This document shows, piece after piece, positions 25,554 to 39,700 of a stretch of 64,000 nt of DNA. Each line of letters begins with the position of its first letter. Within the stretch, counting starts at the first letter, position 1. The stretch covers positions 5,449,501-5,513,500 of the forward strand of contig JAFCIZ010000005.1 in NCBI GenBank assembly GCA_017871115.1, given 5' to 3'. Source of the stretch: Cunninghamella blakesleeana. Its lineage: Eukaryota > Mucoromycota > Mucoromycetes > Mucorales > Cunninghamellaceae. The notes beneath the pieces were generated by a model. That model did no database searches and had not been told where the DNA came from. It was given only the letters and a program-made list of their open reading frames with translations. The translations under genes and the position numbers were made by a program.

Positions 25554-26178
25554 TTTTTTTTATATGTTCTATGGCTTAAATATAATAAAATGAAAAAGGA
25601 ATGAATAAATAAATTAATAGGTAGGTATATATAATAAAGGGAAGAGAAGAAGAAGAAAAAAATAAAAATAAAAAGGAAAGAGAGAAAGAATAAAAAAAAA
25701 TTTAAAAATAAAGAATATATGAAAAAATAAAATAAAAAGTTACACAAAGTATAAAATAGTTATTTTTGCTCCGTGTTTGGAAATCTCGTGTAATAAAAAT
25801 ATATAACCTTTTGATTATAATAAAATTGACTTTATATCAAATCTTAATTATTTTATTATTATTATTATTATATTATTATTATATCGCTCTTTTATTATAT
25901 ATAGGATTAAAAATAATAATATTAATCATTATAATCATTTATATTGTCATTTAAAATACTTATAAAGCCATAATATATAATAATAATAACAATAATAGTA
26001 ATTATAATAAAAAGTTGATCATTTTTTTTGAATAAGATCTTACCTTATTATTTTTCTTTCTTTTTTTCTTTTTGTGATACACATTTTTTAAACAAGTTTG
26101 ACACTGTTCATAAGTTGTTCTAATATATTGTACTACCATACCAAAATTTTATTTTATTTTTATTTTTTTTCTAAATTA
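25554..26178. other. Intergenic region between septin and aminopeptidase
   Basis: No gene seen. ATT/ATA repeats around 25850-26000, and purine-rich DNA just upstream of the septin start. Confidence 0.55.
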
Positions 26179-28531
26179 TCACTGTTTAACGCTGTTGCTA
26201 CCTAAACGAATATATTCAATCAAGGATCGGGTAGGTCTACCTATTAAAACAAATAAACAAATAAAAATATGTGTATATGTGTGTGTGTGTATTTATATTA
26301 TGTCATTAGTATTATTATTACTATATATTTCTTTTGTTATTTTATTTTATTTTTATAATATAATCTAATATATTTATTATATTAATTATATATTACCACT
26401 CATTCCTTTAATATGATAGCCTTGAGTACTTTGACTATCCATCACACCAGCAATATCAATATGGGCCCAATCTACTTTCTTTTCTCCTTCGCTATTATCA
26501 TTTTCTTGCTCATTATCTTGATGATCAGATTCTAATCCAGCTACAAATTCTTTCAAAAAGGCAGCAGCTGAGCAAGCACCTCCAGATCGCCCTTTACCAA
26601 GATTATTCAAATCCGCTACGTTAGATTGTTGCATTTCTTTAAGGTAGCCATCATGAAGGGGCATACGCCAGAATGGATCAGATGTTAATTCACCAGCTAC
26701 ATTTAAATCCCTCCATAATTGATCAGAGTTTGTAAATACACCAGCATATACTTCTCCTAAAGCCACATCCATAGCTCCTGTTAATGTTGCCAAGTCGATA
26801 ATACTTTTAGGTGAATAAGTCGAACTGAGATAATATAAAGCATCAGCCTAAATAAACAAATAAATAAATATATAAATAAATAAATTATATTTATTAGTTA
26901 CTTTTTTTAATATTATTATTATTATTTAGGAAAATAAAATATAAACAATCATATTTATTTTTATATTGTGTGTTTATGTTTATATATTATTTGCGTATAT
27001 ATATATATATATTTGTAAACTTACCAAAATCAATCGTCCTTCAGCATCAGTATCAATTACTTCAATAGATTTACCATTCATTGCTTTAATAACATCACCA
27101 GGTTTGGTTGCTCTACCAGATGGTAAATTTTCACATAAAGGTGTCACTGCCACTACATTGACTGGCAATCCCATTTTAATAATACCATACATAGCTCCTG
27201 CTACTGTCGCTGCTCCTCCCATATCACCTTTCATTAATGCCATATTGTTGGATGGTTTCAAAGAGATACCTCCTCTATATAATATTATTAATTGTATTAA
27301 TTATATATATATATATATATATTAATTTGTGTCATATTGCATTTTCTTCTCTTATTTTATTCATTATTATTGATACATCACTTACGAATCAAAAGTAACC
27401 CCTTTACCAACAAGTCCAAAAGGTTTATCATTGGGATTACCACCATTATAACGAATTTCTAAGAAGCGTAAAGGTTCCGTACTAATAGAATATATATATA
27501 TGCGATTAATATCATCAAATAAACCACCATGGCAATTCCTTGTTTCCTTTTTGCATTTTTTCTTGATTTTTTTTAAAAAATAAAAAAATAAAATAATGTA
27601 ACTTTTTTTTTTACCTTCCTTTAGCAACAGCTAAAAATGAATTCATATTATTTTTAATAGCCCATTCTTCATCATGAACAATGACTTCAGTATTTTCAAG
27701 ACCAGCCAAAAGGTAGGCAACTTCTTCCGAGAATAATTTAGGTGTCATTAAATTAGAAGGAGTAGTCATAAGCATACGGGCCAAGTTTTGGGAGGTACCA
27801 TATATTTGTCCAGATTCCCAATTTAAATTTGTTTGTTGTTCCATATTTTGATCCAAAGTTGTGGAAAAGGGTGTTACTTGTATATCCACTTGTCTTGATT
27901 TTTCTGCCTTTAATTTATCAAAAGAAAATTGTGCTAAAACTGCTCCTTCAGATGCACCATGACTACTAAGTGATACATCAACTCCAATTGTTTTGACCTT
28001 ACGATCTTTAAGAGCTTGAATACCTAAAGCAGTCTATAAATACATATTTATAATAAAATAGAATATTGGTTATTAACCCTATTATTGCTTTTTTTTTTCC
28101 TTTATTCTTTATTTTTCTTTATTATTTCTCTTCATTTTCTTTTCATAATATAATAATAAAATTACAGTGTTTCTAGCCAATTCAAAAAGGCGAGCGCGTT
28201 GAGTAATAGGATTATCATTTCCCTTTTTAACCTTAGGTTCTGGACCAAGAGAAACTACAGCTACTTGTTGAATTCCACCAACGTTATATAATAAACGTAC
28301 GTCACCGGCCTTTTTAAAGTTTGATACTTTTAACTGTTCAGTAATAAGGGATTGTGTAGAAGTAGAGATATCTTTAGTAGCAGGAAAAACAACATTTTTT
28401 CCATCAGTATAAGCACCAACAACTATAGCATCTAATTGTTGTGAACTATTGAATAAACGAATAGTAGTAGATTTTTTGATGATATGCTGTTGATACCGAG
28501 GTAAAACACGTTTAAACAATAAAGCTGACAT
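26179..28531 (-). CDS. Leucyl aminopeptidase, M17 family
   Basis: Two-metal aminopeptidase that trims N-terminal residues. Exons (minus) 28531-28166, 28033-27615, 27481-27386, 27274-27025, 26847-26397 and 26240-26179; 547 residues. The first 30 residues are basic and lack acidic residues (MSALLFKRVLPR, then RLFNSSQ), a likely mitochondrial presequence. The catalytic half contains VGKGVTFDSGG split by intron 3, the SLKP block, and the family signature as DTDAEGRL (368-375). The usual first residue is Asn, so this is a conservative change. A 25-residue acidic insertion (about DNEQENDNSEG) lies near the end of the domain, before WAHIDIAG. The active-site blocks seen are complete. Confidence 0.93.
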
Positions 28532-29012
28532 TATTATTTAAGGTAATAGAAAGAAAAAAAAGAAAATGAAAGAGGAAGAGAAAAAAAAAAATAACAATGG
28601 CAGTTTAAAATTGCGTGGCGCCTTTTAAACTTTTTATAAAAAGTCTATTTTTGTAAATTTTTTTTATTGATGATGGATGACCCTAACTTATTTAACATGA
28701 AAACTGTTTTATTTATTCTTGTAATATTCTTCGATTTTATTTTATTTTATTTTTTTTAAAAAAAAAAAAAAAAAACACATTTCAAAAATGAACTAAAACC
28801 AGAATAATCCGAAAAAAAAAAGTAGTATCAATATAAAAAATAAGAGGTATATGTTTTATTAGGTATGATAAATTTGAGAACGAAATTGAAATGGAGAGAA
28901 AAAAAAAGGGAATATTCATGGATATATATAATTAAAAAAAACATCAATAAAAACAAATGTAAAAAAAGATTGCCAATATGCATTAATGTATAAAATTGAT
29001 ACGACTGCTTCT
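28532..29012. other. Intergenic region between aminopeptidase and chitin synthase
   Basis: Aminopeptidase promoter side and chitin synthase 3' side. A T8-A18 tract lies at 28750-28775. No gene seen. Confidence 0.55.
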
Positions 29013-32000
29013 TTATAATCGTCCTTGTAATATATTTTCAATGGTAGCATTAATAAATTCTTTCTTGGCTGTCATATCAAATCCAAAGAAGGCACTTAAT
29101 TGCTCTCGTACTATTGTTTTTTAAAAAATAAAGCAAATGAAAAAAAAGTTAATATAAAATAACAGACAATAATTAATATATATATACTATTTTTGATTAA
29201 ATAGTCAATACTTTTTTTTTTTACCTTGTTTCTTTGTTACACTCATAAGATTTGCAGTTGCAAGAATATTTCCTATTTCAGATACTATTTCATCATCCGT
29301 TGGAAAACCAGAAGATGGGTTAGTTGTAAATGGACCACCACCAACTTGAGAAAGAGCAAGTGAAAATTGACTCATAGGTCGTAAAGATAAATCAAATTCA
29401 TTTCCATTTTGTATCATTGAAGCTCTACTATTATTTGTATAATGTTGGTACATACCTTGCTGTTGTTGTTGTTGTAAAGAAGAAGGTGGAAGGGTAGGTA
29501 CAGCGACTGCAGGAGGATAGCCGCCCATCATACTCATTCTATCATTCATCATTGAAGCTGCAAATTGATTAAAATCAGGACCAAAACTATTTAATGACAT
29601 TGTTCTTGAATCACGATTTAATGGTGGATTCATTGTTGGTACTCCTCCTCCATATTCAGATCCAGGCGGAGGGAGAATTGCTGATCCAGCATAACCAAAT
29701 CCACTACCATTAGTTGGTGGAACCATAACCATAGATGATTTAGACCGATGATTTCGTTTTTTTTTATTACTATTATCATTGTTGATATTATTTGTATCTT
29801 TATAATAATCATAATCCATTCCATATTGACTGTTATTACCACCATACTGACTACGATTATTGTGAATACCAGAAGCTCCACCATAGGTGTGATAACTACG
29901 ATAGCTATGTTTTGTAATACCAGTTTCTTTAGATCCTGTTGATCCAACTTCCCATAATTCTTGTTCATAATCACTCCATTTCTTAAGAGGAATCATTTTT
30001 TCATCAAATTTTTCATCATCAGCCACAATAATCTTCTTTTGTTTATTATCCCCTACCACCACACGAGTATTTCCCCATGAGAAATCATCAAAATGCCAAA
30101 AGGAATAAATAGGTAAAAAGAAGGAAAAGACTGGAATTGCCAAAATATAGAAAAACATCCATCCAATATGTTGCCATTGTCGTTTTAAAATAAACAAAAT
30201 GGCTTGTAACCCATAAATACCCGCCAACATACATAATGCTAAAATAGGAAGTGGGCCAGTACCAGAAACAATAACATAAACCAAATAAACAAGATATACT
30301 ACAGAGACTGGAAGTGTTAATGTACCAATTAAATCAATCAAGACCACAAACCGCATAGAAAAACAACAAAAGCCGCAAAGATCAGGTAAAAGAACAACTT
30401 CAAACAGATTATGAATAGTTGAATTAATCCATCGTCTTCTTTGAGATAACAATACTTGCCAACGATCGGGAGCTACTGTTTTACATTGCGCATGAGAAGT
30501 AAATTTCATTTTATGTGAAGGAAAATGTTTCATCATGAGAGTTGTTAAATATCGATCTTCACCAAGATGTAATAAGTTCTTTTTATGAAGTGTATCCACA
30601 TGGTTATCAGAATAATCAGATATTACTTTGGGTGAGACAATTAAAGGTTCGTTTTTAATAGGTGTACGGATACGATACATACAAAAACAACCAGGTAAAC
30701 AGGTTACAGAACCAAAAAGTGATTCAAACGCCTTAGCTAAATGATGAGAGATATAATATTCGTATACTTGAATCATAGTTGTCCAAGAACGATCTTCATT
30801 GACCAATTTTGTTTCACCACAAAGACCAATAATCCGTCCATCATGTAACATACAAGAAATCATATGATTCAGTGCATCAGGAAGTACCTCCGTATCAGAA
30901 TCAACCATGAGAAGATATTCATAAAAAGATGGATTCACACCAATAACATTTTTAATTTGATGATAGACTTCTAATTCCAAAGGTGTCATTTCACTATCAA
31001 AATGGACTTTGTTGAGAAAGTTCATACAAATCATTTGAGAATCTCGTTTACCACGATTACCAGGCTTAGCACGTTCAGAAGCTTTTCCTACTTTTACAAT
31101 CACAACGTAAGGAACGACATGGCCTTCGCATTCATAAAGACCAGAATAGACTTTACCATAATTTAATTGTTTACTACCTTCGCCAATGGATTTAAACATA
31201 AGAGGTTCAGGATCATTCTTAGTATCATAACCTAATACATCTAATACAATTCTTGGTGTTGGTCTATCATTCCCACTGCCCATAATCATGCCATCTGCAA
31301 TAATAAATAAGAGTTTCCTTTTATCATCATAATTTAATACTGTTAATGAATCAATGGTCTTTTTGATGGATTCTTCATCTTCAGTATAACAAGGGACTTG
31401 ACAAATAACAAATTTATCATGGTTTTCAGGTGTAGGAGCTCCACCAAATTGCAATGCTGCTAAAAATTTCACTAGAATGACAAAACACATGATACAAGCA
31501 AAGGATAAAAGTAAATAATTTGTAAATGTACATCGAATAGTTTCACGTTCATCTACATCACCAATATAGAAAAAGTTGTCCAAACAATTTAAATTGGCAG
31601 CTTGGTCCGCTGCAGAAATGGCCCCTTTGTATTTATTCCATTGTGCTGTTGCATCTCCACCACTAAATTTATTAAAGATTTCTTCTACTGCAGGAGAAAG
31701 ATAATGGTAATCGCCACCGCCAGCACCAGAATCAAAGTTTTTAGCTGTTTCAAGGTAATCCGTAATATCATAAACGCGTTTATTAATGGCCATAGCTTTT
31801 CTACCCCAACCTTGGAAATCTTGTTGAAGTTGACTTAATTGTACTACTACAGTTCCCTTTTTATATAATTTCATATTTGGTAAAAAGGTATTCCAATACC
31901 ATTTAGGATTTTTCATATTAGCCAAAGTGGATTCCACTAACTGATCACCTGATAAATGTTTAAAAGGACCAATTGTAACGGTTTGATTAGGAATAACTTG

Positions 32001-35000
32001 TACTGCAGGGTTTTTCACTAAGCCTTCGCAAGCTACTGTTAAAGGAGGAGGGATAGAATAGGATACATCTAAACCGGCCAATTCAATCATTGCATCTTTA
32101 TTAGCATTGTGAGCAGTAGTTCCATGTCCCGATATTGCAAAATTTGTAACATCATAAACAACACCACGTACACTCATAAACATTTCTTCAGGTGTACTAC
32201 GAGCTTGAACGTTTGCAGGGGAATACATACTTCTTGTACCAGGGCAGACCATTTCGCCGAGCCCTACAATAACAAAGATGACTAGACCAGAAAAGAAAAA
32301 AATAACAATGCAAAGAGTTACTTTTTCACGCCATGCCATTTGGACATCTTCACGTTTCATCTTGCCAAACCAACGCAAAAAGGGGGATGGAATCCACCAT
32401 GTCATTAACCATACAAATCGAACCCACCAAATTCGAACAGATGTGATAGGCATTTCTTCTACTTGTTCGTGTTGTGGTGTTTGATAGTCTTCAACCATTT
32501 TACTCATATCCATATTAGGACCAAATCTAATATAAAATAATATAAAATAAAAATAGAAATTAAAAAATAGAAATAGTTATAATATTTAATATATATATAT
32601 ATGTATAGCTTATTTTTTTTTATTTTTAAAATAAAAATAAAAAAATAAAAAAATGATAAATACATAAAAAAAGACTTACCCTTCAGATAATCCTTTTAGA
32701 CCCCATTCAGATTCATCGCCCCATTGACTTCCATCTCGTTTTAATCCATCATCCGTTTCGGTATAGCTTGCGCCATCATCAAAATAAGAAGAACGAGGTA
32801 AATTATGGTGACCATCCAATTGATCATTTGTCACATAACCCATATCCATATAATTTTGGTTTTGCTGTTGTTGTTTATTATCTAAATACATATCACCTTG
32901 TAGATTAGGATTCATGTCATATTCTCCACCAGTATTAGCATGTTCCATACTATCTAATCCAACTGTGTTTGGATAATGGTTATATTGCTGTTGTTGCTGG
33001 TCTTGTGTTGATGATACTAATTTCATTTTTTCACGTTCTTCTTTTTCAGCAACCCGTAATCCATCTTCTAACTCTTTCCAAGTGTCATAAGATATCCAAA
33101 TAAATTCATTTCCTAATGTAACCTGTTGGCTTGACCAATTTAAAATAGTAATAGCGGTTTCTATTTTTTCGCGATCCGATTTCATTGCACTACCATCATT
33201 ATCATCTTCATTTATTTGTGTTGGTACTAAAGAGTTCATCATTGTTTCATAACGAATTAAAAATTCTTCAAAGGTATAATAATTGGCATATTCTTGTTGA
33301 GATCTGACAATCATATCAGGTATAAGAAAGGCACGAATTTGAGCTTTCACTTTTTTAGTATCAAAATGATCAGAAGCAAACGTATCATTTGGTCGAAGAT
33401 GAATGACGTGGTACATGGTTGTATTAGACATTGTGTAAAATAAATCTTGTAATGTCATATAGAGTTGGTCAGTGACAGTAGTTGTTTGCATATTTTGATA
33501 GGTTTCTTCAGTATCTTTATTAACTGCTGTAGCTGTAGCTGTAGCTCCGGAAGAGGATGTTTTTTGATGATGCTGTTTTTTAGGTGTCGACGAATCATCT
33601 ACTACTGTATTGTTATCATCCCCACTATTATTTCCATTTAAATCAATAGGACTACTTCCAAGGGTTGAAATACCATTACCACCAACAATACGACGCTTAT
33701 TTTTTTTCATAGAAGGAGCTCTTGTAGGCTTACTTGTTAATTGGGCTTTTACAATAGTACGATCGTCTTTTGGATGAGATTCTGTAGCCATGGCAGTACT
33801 TTGGAAAAGACTTGATACAAAATTATTAGTAGAATTATCTCTTAATAAGTTGACAAAATCAGGCGATAAATCATCTAAATTTTTTTCTAAAAAGGCATCG
33901 ACTGTATAATGGACTGTACCAGAGAAATGGTTAATCCCAAAAGCATAAGCATAACCAGATTTTGCAAAAGAAGGATGAGATCCATATTGACGTTGAAGGT
34001 TTGCCAAAAAATTAGCTTCTGTTGCGTCAGTAGCACCCGTTTGATATTTAGCACAATCTCGATTCATGATACCCATAATTCCACCTAAGCCAAGTTGAGC
34101 CGATTTATGTATGACTTTATGATGAGAATAAGTAATATATTTTTCTTTTCCAATTAAAAATTCAAGGCATCCAACATTATCCATGGTCATTAATGGAGGA
34201 ATAGATAATCCATCGTTAATCATGATAGCATTTAAACCTTCGGTTTCATTTAATTTCTGTTGAATGATATATTGATGTACTTTTTCATTAGCAAAGTTAA
34301 CACAAAATTCTTCAAAACCATTTGTTTTAAAACTTTGAAATCCAAATTGATCCAAAATACCAATAAAGTTGGAAGTTTCGGTGGCTGCCACGTCATTATA
34401 GCATATCTTGGAATTGATAGTTTCAACCAACCACAAAAACAATACATGATAAAGAGCACGAGCCAAAGCATCTCGTTGTTCAATAGCACCTTGAGGGTTT
34501 AAAAACATGGTACATACTTCTTTTCGAATCAATCTTAATTTATAAGTAAGTGCTGTCTCCAATTTAGAAGGTGAGACACCCAGCATGGCAGCTACTAATT
34601 CTAATTCATTTAAATTTTTAACGCTGCAGGCCTCTTGAGTAGTAGCCATCACGCCCCCACCATCTCTATTTTCACCAAATTGTAAATTTCCCAAATGTAA
34701 AATAGTAGCCAAGAGTTGGAAAAGCTGAGTCACTGTTTTTGCTTTAAATCCACATATTTTAAGGGCACTTTTCAGATCGCTGAAACCTATAGAATCATTG
34801 AGACCAATTACTTGGAGTCGTTTGGATTGATTTAAATAATGAAAATGATCAGGATCAAAATGTATATGTAAAGCGGTTTGTTCCTCCACACTTGTTCCAG
34901 CCAATAATTGATAAAATACATGAAAGGTTCTTTCATCTTTAGGTATATTAGTAACTCTTGACTTATCAAAGGAGTAAGTTAATACTTTGGTACCTTGAAT

Positions 35001-35818
35001 ACGTCCACGTTCACTAAATTGAAGTTCTTGAAACATTCCAAATTTGGAAGCAGAGTTATTTTGTACTGTACTGACATAACCAAATGATTCCATAATAGTT
35101 TGTGCACTTTTTATTTGCAGTTGTAATTTTGTTTCTTTTTTACTATGTGTTGATAATAATAATAATTCATTTAATATATGTTTTCTTGTTGTACTTTTTC
35201 CAGAACCGGTGATACCACTATTATTAAAATAAAAAATAAAAGGAAAAGAAATAGGAAAAAAAAAAAATATTAATAAAAAAAAAAGCTTAATTTTTTTTTA
35301 ATAGTTTAAGACGGAGATCCTTTTTTTATTTTTATTTTTATTATAATGCGTGTAATAAAAATACATCAACTACTTTTATATACATATTATAATCATTAAA
35401 TAAAAAAAAAAAAAAAATAGGAGGGATGTATAGTTAAGGGATACCGTTTTTTTTTTTTATTTTCTTTTTTTCTTTAAAAATACCTAAGTATAATGGATTG
35501 ATCTTCGCCAGTACGTCTCATATGATAGTATACTTTTGTAGCCAGATCATAAATATGAGGCTGCATGAATGAAGTTTGGCCATTTGAGATATTTCTATAA
35601 CCATTATCAGCATATGCTTGTAAAGTAGCATCATTTAATATATCTAAGGTTTGATATGGATTGACAGTAATAAGAGTTGAATGACCAAGTTGTGTATAAG
35701 GTTGATTTCTTTTATAACGGTTTTGAAGTAGGTTAACAATACTATCCTCTGAAGGTGGTTGAAGTTTTGCTGTTGAGTTTAATAGACAACAAAGATCTGT
35801 TTTTGAATCGTCTTGCAT
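29013..35818 (-). CDS. Chitin synthase with myosin motor-like domain (class V/VII type)
   Basis: Processive GT2 enzyme making cell-wall chitin at the plasma membrane. Four exons (minus): 35818-35484, 35217-32680, 32526-29225 and 29110-29013; 2090 residues. Order: myosin head-like domain (about 1-760) with P-loop GITGSGKST (113-121, completed by the first splice) and a switch-I-like NNSASKFG; a disordered Gln/Asn-rich linker; membrane segments from about 990; a cytochrome-b5-like region; chitin synthase core with VDSDTEVLPDAL, EDRYLTT and QRRRW (near residue 1650); a C-terminal membrane cluster; a 250-residue Asn/Gly/Ser-rich stretch; and a DEK_C domain finished by the last small exon. All class V parts are present. 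The P-loop differs from the usual myosin GESGAGKT, and motor activity is doubtful in this class. Confidence 0.95.
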
Positions 35819-36764
35819 CGATATTAAGATTATTAAAAGAAAAAAAAAAAGAGTATTATAGTGGTATATAAAACAGTAACTTTTAGAGATTAAGTAAAGT
35901 TAAATCACTTTGCTGTATTATATATATCTTAAAGATAATGATAATAAGCAAAAGAAGTAAAAGAGGAAGGATATGAAGAAAAGAAAAAAGAAAAGAAAAA
36001 AAAATACAAGAACAAGAAAAAGTTAATTCACTTGTAATCTTGATATTTTATTTTATTTTATAAAAGTAAAGAGAAGAGAAAAGGAAAAAGGAGGAAGAAA
36101 TAAAAAAAACCATCTTTTTATTATTATTTTTTAAAAAATTAAAAGAGTAAAAGAAAAGAAAAACTATTTTTGAATTCAGTACGCCACCCCTTTTTATATA
36201 AATATTTTTTAGGGACAAAACACCAAACATTATATAACAAAAAAAAAAAACAACCTCCTGTTCGCTAATCACCCTTTCTCCTGTATGTTTATTTAAAGAA
36301 GATCTTTTTTCTATTATTATTATTATTATTATTTATTAATTGGTAAAAGATAAATATATTTTTTATTACTATTTTACTTTTTTATAAACTTCTTTACAAG
36401 TAACTTTGTATTAGTATTCGGACATTTAATATATGAATACTTATGCAAAAAAATGAAAAGAAAAGGCGCCTCTTTTTATTATTAAATAAAACTGTGAATA
36501 AAGACTAATTTATCTATTAATCATTAAAAAAAAATTTTTTTTATTATTCATATAATTAATTCAATGTATTTTTTTTTAAAAAAAAATTGACTTTTTGTCC
36601 GTGATAAAATATCCTAGAAGAGAAAGCAAAAAAAAAAAAAGGTTATCGCGAAACTATATTTTTTTAAAGCCAGATTTTTTTATAAAATTTTTGATACAGC
36701 TTTTTTTTTAATGTTCCTCATTCACTTTTTTTTTTTTTTTTTTTTTTTTTCGTTCAATTTCCTT
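35819..36764. promoter_or_regulatory. Divergent upstream region (chitin synthase / CHD)
   Basis: About 950 bp shared by two large divergent genes. It contains purine-rich DNA (35940-36020), A/T tracts (36526-36586) and a run of 25 T (36726-36750) ending 14 bases before the predicted CHD start codon. Confidence 0.5.
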
Positions 36765-39700
36765 ATGAGTGTACAAAAAAAGAAAAAAAATAATGAAGCT
36801 TATAAAAATAAAGTAAATCATATGCTTTTATAAATATAGACCTATATATAAACATTATCATGATTGCTTTTACTAATTAAATTTATATAGTTATTTTTAA
36901 AAAAGGCACAGCCTTTAGTATCAATCAAATTACCTGAATGTAGAATTGACAATAAATCTAAAATTAATAAAGTACTTGATCCTCAATACCGTGGTGGTAT
37001 AGATATTATTAAGGCAAAAGGTGTTTCAAGATCTGGAAGAGTAGTATATAATATTCAATGGAAGGATGGATCACAAACAAGTGTAAGCAATGCTATTATC
37101 ATTGTTATTATTTTGATTAAATAATAAAAGTAGGATAAAAATCAACCTATCAATCAATATTATTTTAACATTACTTCTTTAATATATTTATTTATTTATT
37201 AATAATAGGAACTATTAAGTTGTTTAACCAATCATTCAGAAGTAATTGAACAGTATGAATTTGATTTATTCCAAAAAAAAGACAAAATGACAATGAATAA
37301 AAAGCCAATTTCTTCCAAGATCAATAATATTAATAAAAAACAAGATCGTAAACGTAAAACAATAGAATTAAGTGATGCGGATGATTTTATGGATAGCGAT
37401 ACAATAAATTCAAAAAAAAGGCCTCCAAATAGACGACCACCAGTAGTAGTAAGAGAAGAATCGTTTAAAGGCGTAGCAACAAAAAATATATCATCAAACC
37501 AAAATAAAGAACTTCAATCTAAAGAATTAAGTCAGCAAAAATTAAATTTATCCTGTCGTAGAAAAACATCCGAAAGGCATCAATATACCACTTCTAATAT
37601 TAATTCTAATGCACCAATAAAACATTCAGATTACTTAACTTTAAATGATAGCATGGTCAATTTACATATAGATAATAAAAATAATAATAAAAAGAACCAT
37701 GTTAGTCAATCAAGATCAATCTATACAGCACCTCCAAACAACTTGTTAACAAAAATTATACCATATTTGAAATCAATTTCTTCTTCTGGGAAGGATCATT
37801 CATCAATATGTCATAAATGTGATTACCGCGGTTCACCTTTTACAAAGAATGTAGAAAAAGTAAATACTCCAGAAAAAGTATTACTCCCTTGTGGCTACTG
37901 TACAAATTCTGTTCATGTTGGTTGTCTACGTAAAGATTTTAGAACGTATTTTGAAACCATAGAAGAAAAGGAAGAAGAGAACATAAGTGATAATAATATC
38001 TCTTTTTCTAAAATGGATACTGATAACGCTACAAATAAGGAAAAGAACCCTGCCCTTTATTCTCCACAATCTTCTATTTCTCCTTCTTCATCTACAATCG
38101 ACAAAAAATTGAATAAAGACAATAATAAGGATACTGATACAGAAATAGATACAAATGATAAAGATGGGCTACAAAAGAAAGATCAGTTTAATGCCATGAA
38201 AATAGATAAAAATTCGGCAGCTTCTATCAATGACAGCGATAAAAAAAAGGAAATTGTAGTGATAGATAACAGTGATGATAAAAACAAACCAATGGATGTT
38301 GCTACTGAACATACTAAAACGGAAGAAAAGAAAACTTTTATGCGATATGTATGCAACAATTGTTTAAATGCTTTAAAAGATGGAAAATCCTTAAATAGCA
38401 GCACTCTCCTTTTCAGATGTAAAGTATGTCTTCGTGCGTTTAATTCACAACATATGCCAGCTTTATGGGAATATTCAGATTCAGATTATAACAATAATGA
38501 TAAAGAAGTAGATCTAGAAGAAAGATTAAGCCAAAAAAGAAAAAAGATGCTGGAAATATGCAATTCAAAAATGACTTGTGCAACTTGTTTACATTTTGAA
38601 GGAAAAGAGGTAGAAACAATATTAACTTGGCGTAATGTTCCCGATACTTCTGAACCTATTCATGCAAAATTACCTATTGTAGATTCCAATGAAATTAAAA
38701 AGAAAATGAATTCAAATGATGATGGCCAAATTAATGATGATAATGACGACTTAACTTCATCAATCCGCTTTACAGATGATATTTCTCAACCTAAAGTATT
38801 TCTTATCAAATGGAAAGATACATCCTATAGGCATTTAAGTTGGGTACCTGGTAGTTGGCTTCGTCATTACAATAGGCAAAAAATGGCATATTATATTAAA
38901 AAGCATATTGGCCGAGTGGCAAATAAAATAAGTATGGTAGTACCATTGGCATGGAAAAAAGTGGATAGAATATTTGATCAAAGAAAAGAGCCTGATGGAT
39001 CTACTCTTATTTTTGCAAAATACCATGGTTTACCTTATGACACAGGTAAAACAACCATTTGTTATTATTATTAAATATATGTTCTATCGAATTTATTTAT
39101 ATCGTTATTTATTAATTTATATCTTTTTTTTTTTTATTGCTATTACTATTATCATCACCATCATCACCATCACCATTGTCTTCATTATCTTCATTACCTT
39201 CGTCATAAATATTATTATTCTCATTATCATTGTTATTTTTATTTTTATTGTTACTTTTATTGATATCGCTATCGTTATTGCTTATATCGTTGCTATTATT
39301 ATTGTTACTGTTATTATCATTACTATTAAATGTATATATTACTGGATTCTGTTTATATTGCTATTTCTTAATTTATATTTATTACTATTATTGTTCAATT
39401 CATTTATTTATTTATATAGCTTGTTGGGACACATTACCTTTTGAAAGCGAATTATTATCTGCTTATCAAGTTGCATTGGAGCGATTTAAAAAAATAGATA
39501 TAATTAGATCTAATCCTACTATCAGCTCATATATTAATGATATTAGAAACAAATTGAATCCTACTGATTTTGGAAAACTTCGTGAAAATAAAGCTCAACC
39601 TCATTATATCCAAGGCGGCCAACTATTAGGTCACCAATTGGAAGGTTTAAAGTAAGTTAATTTTTTTTTTGCAAAAGAAAAAAAAAAGAAACGTAACAAA

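Noticed and set aside
39120..39420. Open Ile/Leu/Phe-rich frames in two phases
   Set aside because: They are translations of the ATT/ATC-rich intron; the flanking exons join in frame only when it is removed.
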